A stretch of DNA of 5,368 nucleotides from JANXVV01 sp038230975 (lineage in GTDB: Bacteria; Planctomycetota; Phycisphaerae; Tepidisphaerales; Tepidisphaeraceae), in contig JBBRMF010000331.1 in assembly GCA_038230975.1 (NCBI GenBank), positions 1-5,368 on the forward strand, read 5' to 3'. Under the pieces are notes generated by a model that saw only the letters and a list, made by a program, of their open reading frames with translations, was not told the origin of the DNA and did not search any database. Every line of letters begins with the position of its first letter. The first letter of the stretch is position 1. Shown here in pieces: positions 1 through 4,337 of this stretch. Position numbers and translations under genes: made by a program.

Positions 1-160
1 AGATGATGTCGGAGTAAGGACGCTCCGATCCGCCGCGGAAGCCTGATGGAGTGAAGAAATCCAGAATGAAAGCGAAGTTGAACAAGCATTCAAGCTTGCA
101 ATGCGCCTATCGCCAACGAAAATTGAAACGCAGGCAATTCGATTGTTTAAGGACTAGTGC
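1..160. other. Intergenic or gene-tail stretch without a supported gene
   Basis: I see no gene here that I can support. One frame is open from position 2 to a TGA at 44-46 (last residues ...RTLRSAAEA), so the 3' end of a plus-strand gene from upstream is possible but cannot be shown from 14 codons. A small hairpin, TCGGAG (9-14) with CTCCGA (23-28) and an 8-nt loop, lies inside that frame. A Lys/Arg-rich frame beginning with GTG at 51 runs on into the inverted repeat and is treated as spurious. Confidence 0.4.
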
Positions 161-303
161 ATTGTCATGCCTGGAAATTAGGGTAACGTTGGATCGGGTG
201 TCACAGGTCGCGGTACTCCGAGACCTGTGCTCTTCTGGCGCGGGATGAACACGGGTCTCGGAGTACCGCGACCCGTGGCACCCTAAATTCCAGCTTTGAC
301 AAT
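161..303. repeat. 143-bp nested inverted-repeat element (REP/MITE-like)
   Basis: The ends are ATTGTCA (161-167) and TGACAAT (297-303). Inside them CTGGAA.TTAGGGT (171-184) matches the complement of ACCCTAAATTCCAG (280-293), and the core holds two hairpins that are inverted copies of each other. Hairpin 1 is CACAGGTC (202-209), a 12-nt loop (210-221) and GACCTGTG (222-229). Hairpin 2 is CACGGGTC (250-257), a 12-nt loop (258-269) and GACCCGTG (270-277). The two loops are exact complements. The left arm carries 12 extra bases (185-196) that have no partner on the right. No transposase frame is present, so if mobile it would be non-autonomous. It could instead be a structured intergenic repeat or a terminator. 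Confidence 0.8.
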
Positions 304-326
304 ACAATAGAGCTTGGGAATTTTTC

Positions 327-391
327 GGTGGCGTGGGCGTCTCGCCCGCGTTTTCTTCCGAAGACAGCACGGGCGAGACGCCCATGCCACC
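327..391. repeat. 65-bp near-perfect palindrome downstream of the anti-sigma gene
   Basis: Arms of 24 nt (327-350 and 368-391), built around GTGGGCGTCTCGCCCG and its complement, differ at only two positions. The middle is also self-complementary: TCTTC (354-358), C359, GAAGA (360-364). Position 359 is the exact centre of the whole structure. GGGAA (316-320) and TTCCC (394-398) extend the symmetry outward. It begins 17 nt past the stop of the minus-strand anti-sigma gene, so it may act as its 3' transcript end or mRNA stabiliser, although no T-tract follows the stem on that strand. The arm sequence is of the GGTGGC(A/G)TGGGCGTCTCGCCCG type scattered in planctomycete and verrucomicrobial genomes. 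Confidence 0.8.
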
Positions 392-408
392 ATTTCCCTC
401 ATGCTCGA

Positions 409-1401
409 TTAGCGGTTGGGGGCCAACGGTGTTCGAGTCTGACGCTGCTGCTTTCGCTGTTGTTGCTCATCCAGCGCGGACCTGAATTGTTGTTTGGAGG
501 TGGGAGGGGTTTTTTCGATGACCTCTACCATTTGAGACTGCATGAGCGCGTAACGCTGTTCAATCTTCGCCATCTGCTGATCGTGGGTGGGGGTGTTGAT
601 GCTGGCATCTTCGGCGCGATTGAGATTCTTTTCAATTCCACGATTCACAACAGACAGATAGTTCTGACTAACGCGTGCGAGAACTTCCGCGGATTTTGCG
701 GAGGCCGACTCGATTTTAGAAACCATCAGGTCGGCCAAATGACTAAAATGATCCGCTTCGGCAAGTGGATCAACATTGTTGACAAGGAACGCGCCGTTTT
801 CGATCAGTGCATCTGCCTGCTGACGATCGGATGCATCCAGTGGCGCGAGAATCGCGGGCTCTTTCACTGCTTGCGGGCTGGCGGCATAAAGCTGATGGCG
901 CTCGGCGGGTGATTCACTTTGCGTTATTTGTAAATTCCATTCGACCAGTTTATCGATCGCTTCTTCAGCGGTGGCAACCTGACGAACGCGGGCCTCATAG
1001 CCCCAGATGCCACCCCCGATGACGAGCATCAGCAGTGCGGCGGCCGTTAGGCGAGAGTCGGCAATTCTCCAGAGCAGGCTTGTTTTGCGAACGGAGGGAT
1101 TTCGCTTTTTACCGGCATGCGACGCCAAATGGGGCATTGGCGCAGCGGCCACGAGATTCAACTCTTGCAGCCGGGATTCGAAGCGCAATCGGGCATCGAC
1201 CATACCCGGAGGCATTGGAAGACTGCGGACGGCTTTATCCAGCCGCCGCAGCTTCCTTGCCAATTGGCTGCACGCCACACACTGTGTCACATGTTCCGCA
1301 ACATGCACGGCGGCGTCCCCACTGAAGCGCACAAACACCCCGTCCGGCGCTTTTGTCGTCTCAGACTGCAGTAGAAGAATTTGGACTTCCTCGCAGTTCA
1401 T
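409..1401 (-). CDS. Membrane-anchored zinc-binding (ZAS-type) anti-sigma factor
   Basis: This is a 330-residue protein expected to bind and hold inactive the sigma factor encoded just upstream. The N-terminus carries Cys3 and then H37-x3-C41-x2-C44, the HxxxCxxC signature of the ZAS/zf-HC2 anti-sigma domain. One hydrophobic segment (about residues 118-135, AAALLMLVIGGGIWGY) would leave the N-terminal domain in the cytosol and about 190 residues outside. That outer part is predicted mostly helical, ends in a Gln/Arg-rich tail, and belongs to no family I can name. The start is well constrained: the in-frame stop TGA at 1413-1411 is followed by no other start codon before ATG 1401-1399. The gap from the sigma stop is 34 nt. 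The SD-like GAAGG at 1419-1415 is too far (13 nt) from this ATG but well placed for a three-codon leader ORF whose stop overlaps it. The zinc motif makes the role fairly sure; the signal sensed is unknown. Confidence 0.85.
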   Translation of the reverse strand: MNCEEVQILLLQSETTKAPDGVFVRFSGDAAVHVAEHVTQCVACSQLARKLRRLDKAVRSLPMPPGMVDARLRFESRLQELNLVAAAPMPHLASHAGKKRNPSVRKTSLLWRIADSRLTAAALLMLVIGGGIWGYEARVRQVATAEEAIDKLVEWNLQITQSESPAERHQLYAASPQAVKEPAILAPLDASDRQQADALIENGAFLVNNVDPLAEADHFSHLADLMVSKIESASAKSAEVLARVSQNYLSVVNRGIEKNLNRAEDASINTPTHDQQMAKIEQRYALMQSQMVEVIEKTPPTSKQQFRSALDEQQQRKQQRQTRTPLAPNR

Positions 1402-1409
1402 AAATGCAT
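1398..1409 (-). promoter_or_regulatory. Three-codon leader ORF overlapping the anti-sigma start
   Basis: ATG CAT TTA TGA reads from 1409 to 1398. It has a good ribosome binding site, GAAGG (1419-1415), 5 nt before its ATG. Its stop codon overlaps the anti-sigma ATG in the arrangement ATGA, while the anti-sigma ATG itself has no well-spaced SD. This would suit translational coupling by a terminating ribosome, which could set the anti-sigma level. It is short enough to be chance. Confidence 0.3.
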
Positions 1410-1435
1410 CTCAACCTTCAATAACAATCTGCCGT

Positions 1436-2047
1436 TCACAGCATCCCATCCAACTTCACCAGCAATTGCCGGCGCGCCTGCATCATATGCCAACGGGCGG
1501 TTTCTTCGGTCATTCCGATGGACTCACCAATCTCACGGAATGAAAGCTCTTCCTGACCGCGAAGCAAAAAAACGATCCGTTGCACGTCCGGAAGGGAAGC
1601 AATGGCAGCTTCAACATTCGCATGCCGTTCGGCATCTTCCAATCCTTGCCCCGGTAATTCCGAATCGAACGATAATTCTTCAGGCAGCGGGGCGATTTTC
1701 ATCACTTTCTTACGACGCTGGCGATCGAGGAAAGCATTCGTAGCGATCCGTAACAGCCATGCCCGAAGATTCGTACCTGCCTGAAATGAGGACCGGCGTT
1801 CTGTGGCTCGCAGAAATGTTTCCTGCGTTAAGTCTTCGGCATCATGACGATTCAGGGTCAGACGATACACCAACTTGTATGTGGCGTCCCAGTGGGCTGC
1901 CACCCAATCGGCGATGTCATCTGGCACGGGTCCGATAGAATTGATCGGCCCGTGCCCGGCCTTCCGGTTGTCCAAATTTCGTCCTTGCGAATGGTTCAAC
2001 GGATAACCGGGGCTTTCGTTGGTCGATTTTTCCTCAGGCCTTTTCAA
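1436..2047 (-). CDS. ECF-type sigma-70 family RNA polymerase sigma factor
   Basis: This is a 203-residue sigma factor directing RNA polymerase to a dedicated promoter set. Region 2 spans about residues 46-115 and includes the RNAP-binding and -10-melting stretch DAEDLTQETFLRA (69-81) and LRAWLLRIATNAFLDRQRR. Region 4 spans about 145-198, with LPDVQRIVFLLR followed by the helix-turn-helix LSFREIGESIGMTEETARWH (168-187). There is no region 3, as in the ECF group. The first about 45 residues form a polar extension of no known fold. The start is TTG (2047-2045), supported by AAGGA at 2057-2053 with a 5-nt spacer; no ATG occurs before region 2. That SD overlaps the TAA of the upstream DinB-like gene, implying translational coupling. 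The anti-sigma gene follows after 34 nt, so this is a sigma/anti-sigma pair. Which ECF subgroup it belongs to cannot be settled by eye. Confidence 0.93.
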   Translation of the reverse strand: MKRPEEKSTNESPGYPLNHSQGRNLDNRKAGHGPINSIGPVPDDIADWVAAHWDATYKLVYRLTLNRHDAEDLTQETFLRATERRSSFQAGTNLRAWLLRIATNAFLDRQRRKKVMKIAPLPEELSFDSELPGQGLEDAERHANVEAAIASLPDVQRIVFLLRGQEELSFREIGESIGMTEETARWHMMQARRQLLVKLDGML

Positions 2048-2052
2048 AACGT

Positions 2053-2057
2053 TCCTT
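2053..2057 (-). promoter_or_regulatory. Ribosome binding site of the sigma gene, overlapping the dinB-like stop
   Basis: On the minus strand TAAGGAACGTTTTG contains the stop TAA (2058-2056) of the DinB-like gene, the SD AAGGA (2057-2053) and the TTG start (2047-2045). It decides the sigma start and argues for a coupled operon. Confidence 0.75.
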
Positions 2058-2568
2058 AGACAAGGCCGTGGGCTACTTTATAGAGATTCCAGGTCAGGTG
2101 AATTTGACCCTGGTGGTGAGATTCGTGCCAGGTGAGCAAAATAATCGCCTCACCGACGGATCGCTGGGTGTTGTTCGGGCCGGGGATCATGCGGGCAAGC
2201 CCATCGGTGTCGAGTCCGACAATGTGGGATTTGAATGCCATGTAGGTGGAGCTGAGTTTTTCGCGAATGGCATCCAGCGTAGGCACGTTGTTGTCGGCAG
2301 GCGTGCTTCCCCCGCCAAACGCGGTCACGATGGCTTCATTCACAGGCGTTTTGCCTAAGAGGCCAACGTTGAGGTATTTGTCGTGCGTGGCAGCGCAGTG
2401 CATGGCTTGCCACGCGATATGCGCCCGGCCCGGACCCGGCCGCCAGGCGAGTACCGTGGCAGGAGAATGACCTTTTTCCGTGGCGAGTTTTTCGATCGTA
2501 TCGAGCGTGCCAAGGAGGCGGCTGCGAGTGAATTCTAAGGCTTTGACCAGGGTAGCACTGTCCATCAT
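2056..2568 (-). CDS. DinB-like metal-binding superfamily protein
   Basis: This 170-residue protein has the full length of a DinB/YfiT-like four-helix bundle, probably cytosolic. The family binds a divalent metal through three histidines. Here the candidates are H50 or H57 in the second helix (GRAHIAWQAMHCAATHDKY, 47-65) and the HxxxH pair H148/H152 in TWHESHHQGQIHLTW (146-160). The middle, FGGGSTPADNNVPTLDAIR (84-102), is a stretch I associate with planctomycete DinB-like proteins. Family members include thiol-dependent S-transferases and DNA-damage-inducible proteins of unknown activity; the substrate here cannot be told. Tandem ATGs (2568-2566 and 2565-2563) compete as start, and the upstream GAAAG is a weak SD, so the first residue is uncertain by one. 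It is the first gene of the sigma/anti-sigma unit, 8 nt from the sigma start, suggesting it is co-expressed with and perhaps controlled by that sigma factor. Confidence 0.85.
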   Translation of the reverse strand: MMDSATLVKALEFTRSRLLGTLDTIEKLATEKGHSPATVLAWRPGPGRAHIAWQAMHCAATHDKYLNVGLLGKTPVNEAIVTAFGGGSTPADNNVPTLDAIREKLSSTYMAFKSHIVGLDTDGLARMIPGPNNTQRSVGEAIILLTWHESHHQGQIHLTWNLYKVAHGLV

Positions 2569-2613
2569 GGATGTCTTTCTTTAAAGGAATCAATCTCGGA
2601 CTCTTGCAGACAA

Positions 2614-2636
2614 ACGGTTATGATACCGTGAGTCAC
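2614..2636. promoter_or_regulatory. Pair of small palindromes in the divergent intergenic region (possible operator)
   Basis: ACGGT (2614-2618), TATGAT (2619-2624) and ACCGT (2625-2629) form an inverted repeat with a -10-like hexamer at its centre. It overlaps a second palindrome, GTGA-G-TCAC (2628-2636). The pair sits between the divergent DinB-like and lipoprotein genes, where control elements would lie. No -35 hexamer at 16-18 nt was found on either strand, so this is only a candidate operator. Confidence 0.25.
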
Positions 2637-2709
2637 TCAAAACGTAGAGCAATGTGTTGAAACGGATATGGCGACAGACTATTTTGTTCAAGTTCTTGTA
2701 CACTTGTTC

Positions 2710-2766
2710 GATTTATCAACGGCTGCGTTCGTCGTTGCAAAACGACCTTCGATAAATCCGTTTTTT
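2710..2766 (+). promoter_or_regulatory. Leader stem-loop with GNRA loop and T-tract upstream of the lipoprotein
   Basis: The outer arms are GATTTATC (2710-2717) and GATAAATC (2751-2758). They enclose a perfect hairpin GTCGTT (2731-2736), GCAA tetraloop (2737-2740), AACGAC (2741-2746), with a large asymmetric interior loop between the two stems. TTTTTT (2761-2766) follows two bases after the outer stem and 15 nt before the ATG at 2782. This could be a 5'-UTR attenuator or regulator of the lipoprotein gene, or simply part of coding sequence if the gene starts at 2668. It matches no riboswitch class I know. Confidence 0.35.
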
Positions 2767-2781
2767 AAAAAGCCGATAAAT

Positions 2782-3267
2782 ATGAATCAATCAGGATTAA
2801 TTGGTTTTTTGGCCTGCCTGGGACTTGCGGTCTGCGCGGGATGTTCAAATTTTCCGCAGCAGTTCGCGGAGGTGTCGGCTCAACCGCGCGCTGCGAATTC
2901 GGTTGCCGGGCCGTGGGTCGGGGAATGGATCAGCGATGGAGGTCATCGAGGTGGGTTGAAATGTCTTCTGACCGAAACTCCGCATTCGTCCGAAACTGAA
3001 TTGCCGACTGGCCCGGTAATTGGAAATAGCTATGAGGCACGATTTGAGGCCAGATTTTTTGGAATATTCACCGCTCACTATACCGCGATGCTCATGGTCA
3101 ACCCTTCAAAGGATGAGGCGACGCATTTGTCGGGCGATCATGATTTGGGGGGCTTTGGCGGTGGGAAATACCACTACGAAGCCAAGGTAACCCCCGAACA
3201 TTTTGACGCCACTTATCGGTCGAACGCGGATCAGGGGGTTTTTCAGATGCAGCGGCCGAAGAATTGA
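2782..3267 (+). CDS. Putative small lipoprotein, conserved-hypothetical type
   Basis: The 161-residue product is not one I recognise. From this start the protein opens with a hydrophobic run GLIGFLACLGLAVCAG and Cys21, a plausible lipid-modified cysteine (CAG|C, an imperfect lipobox since position -3 is Cys). The n-region lacks a Lys or Arg, which is odd for an export signal. The mature part reads like a compact beta-rich domain: GPWVGEW near the start, alternating YEARFEARFFGIFTAHY, then SGDHDLGGFGGGKYHYEAKV, and a closing GVFQMQRP. The frame is open back to an ATG at 2668, giving 199 residues with KRPSINPFFKK before the hydrophobic run. I prefer 2782 because the signal-like segment then lies at the N-terminus and the leader hairpin falls outside the gene, but the SD (AAAAAG, 2767-2772) is weak. 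The gene converges on the FUN14-like gene, stop to stop in 12 nt. Confidence 0.65.
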   Translation: MNQSGLIGFLACLGLAVCAGCSNFPQQFAEVSAQPRAANSVAGPWVGEWISDGGHRGGLKCLLTETPHSSETELPTGPVIGNSYEARFEARFFGIFTAHYTAMLMVNPSKDEATHLSGDHDLGGFGGGKYHYEAKVTPEHFDATYRSNADQGVFQMQRPKN

Positions 3268-3269
3268 CA

Positions 3270-3286
3270 CCGATCAACTTCATCGG
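3270..3286. terminator. Weak hairpin shared by two convergent stop codons
   Basis: CCGAT (3270-3274) and ATCGG (3282-3286) form a 5-bp stem with a 7-nt loop. It sits 2 nt after the lipoprotein stop and overlaps the stop of the convergent minus-strand gene. No T-run follows on either strand, so it is at best a weak bidirectional transcript end. Confidence 0.2.
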
Positions 3287-3873
3287 CGTCGCAGTCCAAG
3301 GAACGCACCCAACGTGCCGCCGCCGGTGGACGGCAAATGCGATATCGCCAGATCCTTCAAGTGCGATCCTTTCGCTCCTAACCAGGACGCCGCTTCGGCA
3401 GACCGGTCACGAATGGCATCGATGTTGGCATCCCCGAGATGCAGGATATTGAAGTGGGACAGCAGCCAAATCGCACCGCCGACCACTATTGCAAACAGGG
3501 CCATCGTCTTGAGAAAGGCTCTAAAAAGCCAGCCGACCACAAACCCCAGCACAATGCTTAAACCCACTCGAGTGGCGTGCGGTGAAAGCCCGCTGAGTGA
3601 TCCGACCGGTTCTGCCGGACTCGCCGGTGCCGATGAATCATTGCCGTTGACAAAGTTGTTGCCTGCGCCGGTGGCCGGACCGTTGCCCGTGGTGACATGA
3701 ACTCGCGCATCGCCACCGGTTTTGGTCACAATTTGCCCGACGGTTCCCATCAATGCGAGCAGTCCACCAAATAAAATAACCGCCTTATGCCACCCGGGCA
3801 TGGTGATCAAGTGCGTTAGAAAATGGTTGTGGGCATTGCCCCATCGAACGGGCTGGGTAGTTGAATCGGACAT
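3280..3873 (-). CDS. FUN14-like membrane protein
   Basis: This 197-residue integral membrane protein has hydrophobic segments at about 31-48 (AVILFGGLLALMGTVGQI), 103-119 (VGLSIVLGFVVGWLFRA) and 122-139 (KTMALFAIVVGGAIWLLS). A flexible Gly/Asn/Ser/Pro-rich linker (about 63-98) separates the first from the rest. From residue 103 on, the pattern GLSIVLGFVVGWLFRAFLK, then a second helix, an amphipathic middle and the end ISHLPSTGGGTLGAFLGLRR resembles the FUN14 domain. In eukaryotes that domain is in the mitophagy receptor FUNDC1; in bacteria its role is unknown. The extra N-terminal helix and linker are beyond the usual about 100-residue domain. The start ATG is well supported by GAGAGG (3885-3880) with a 6-nt spacer. 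It is transcribed alone, converging on the lipoprotein gene. The membrane location is sure; the family call is from pattern only. Confidence 0.65.
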   Translation of the reverse strand: MSDSTTQPVRWGNAHNHFLTHLITMPGWHKAVILFGGLLALMGTVGQIVTKTGGDARVHVTTGNGPATGAGNNFVNGNDSSAPASPAEPVGSLSGLSPHATRVGLSIVLGFVVGWLFRAFLKTMALFAIVVGGAIWLLSHFNILHLGDANIDAIRDRSAEAASWLGAKGSHLKDLAISHLPSTGGGTLGAFLGLRRR

Positions 3874-3879
3874 GATGGG

Positions 3880-3885
3880 CCTCTC
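3880..3885 (-). promoter_or_regulatory. Ribosome binding site GAGAGG of the FUN14-like gene
   Basis: GAGAGG on the minus strand lies 6 nt before the ATG at 3873-3871. It is the clearest Shine-Dalgarno site in the window apart from that of the sigma gene, and it fixes the start of the FUN14-like gene. Confidence 0.65.
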
Positions 3886-3953
3886 GTAAAGTTGACCTTT
3901 ATTTAATTTGACATCTCAAAGTAGATAAGGCAAATGGCTTCGCCGTATTCACT

Positions 3954-4139
3954 GTGGCATGGCCATCCTGGCCATGGATTGCGGTACGCCGCAATTTTGG
4001 CTGGTACTCCAGCCAATCAGCAAGAGCGCAGCGATCTTCGCCTGGGGCAGACTAAAGATCGCTGCGCTCTTGTTCGTTCGATCCGAATACGGACCGAAAT
4101 CGCGGGGTACCGCGAACATGGGCAGGATGCCCGTGCCAC
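3954..4139. repeat. 186-bp composite of nested hairpins (intergenic repeat cluster)
   Basis: The outer 23-nt arms, starting GTGGCATGGCCATCC (3954-3976) and ending GGATGCCCGTGCCAC (4117-4139), are inverted copies with three differences. Each arm is itself a hairpin: ATGGCC/GGCCAT with loop ATCCT on the left, and CATGGGC/GCCCGTG with loop AGGAT on the right. Between them lie four more perfect hairpins: ATTGCGG-TACG-CCGCAAT (3978-3995), TTGGCTGG-TACT-CCAGCCAA (3997-4016), an 18-bp stem (4021-4038 with 4055-4072), and TCGCGG-GGTA-CCGCGA (4100-4115). The element lies between the divergent FUN14-like and helicase genes. It shares GGTAC-centred modules with the element at 161-303. No transposase is present. 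Confidence 0.8.
4021..4072. repeat. 18-bp perfect inverted repeat inside the composite element
   Basis: CAAGAGCGCAGCGATCTT (4021-4038) and its exact complement (4055-4072) flank a 16-nt loop. It is the longest perfect stem in the window and could form a strong RNA hairpin or a DNA cruciform. There is no downstream T-tract on either strand, so a simple intrinsic terminator is unlikely. Confidence 0.8.
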
Positions 4140-4337
4140 TTCAATGCCGCCGAAACGGTCATGCGCTCGCATCTTAAAGCGTGACCGATCTTACAGGCAA
4201 AATCACGGATGAGTTCGGATCAGAAATTCGGACCCCGCGCGTCCCTTATCAAAAAGCGTTCGACCGGTTATCTTGATCGATTCGCCTGACGGCGTCGGAG
4301 TGCCGTCGGGGAACCGTGGACAGCTTCGCAGGATTGA
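4140..4337. other. Intergenic leader region before the helicase gene
   Basis: I see no gene here. There are two hairpins. The first is CGGTCA..CGCT (4156-4167) with AGCGTGACCG (4178-4187), carrying a 2-nt bulge. The second is CCTGACGGC (4285-4293) with GCCGTCGGG (4302-4310), a 9-bp stem including one G-T wobble and an 8-nt loop, 27 nt before the helicase ATG. No convincing -35/-10 pair was found, so the helicase promoter is not located. Confidence 0.4.

Noticed and set aside
51..248. 65-residue Lys/Arg-rich frame starting at GTG, reminiscent of a small basic ribosomal-type protein
   Set aside because: No recognised family motif, no clear SD, and its second half runs through the 161-303 inverted repeat, so it is probably chance.
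328..912. 194-residue plus-strand frame
   Set aside because: Antisense to the anti-sigma gene, which has a zinc motif and membrane segment; the frame starts inside the palindrome.
1007..1543. 178-residue plus-strand frame
   Set aside because: Antisense to the anti-sigma and sigma genes, with Ser/Arg-rich shadow-type composition and no domain.
2447..2462. GAGTACCGTGGCA in the DinB-like gene, similar to the 161-303 repeat
   Set aside because: It encodes a normal part of the DinB-like protein (ATVLAW) and has no inverted partner nearby, so a chance match.
2569..2667. Sigma-70 promoter with TATGAT (2619-2624) as -10
   Set aside because: No acceptable -35 hexamer at 16-18 nt on either strand; the nearest TTG-type hexamer (TTGCAG, 2604-2609) is only 9 nt away.
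3954..4139. Possible CRISPR array, because several short palindromic units lie in series
   Set aside because: The units differ in sequence and size and there are no regular spacers; they are individual hairpins.
3934..4212. 92-residue plus-strand frame containing GQDARATS
   Set aside because: That peptide is the translation of the common intergenic palindrome; the frame spans the whole hairpin cluster and is not a gene.
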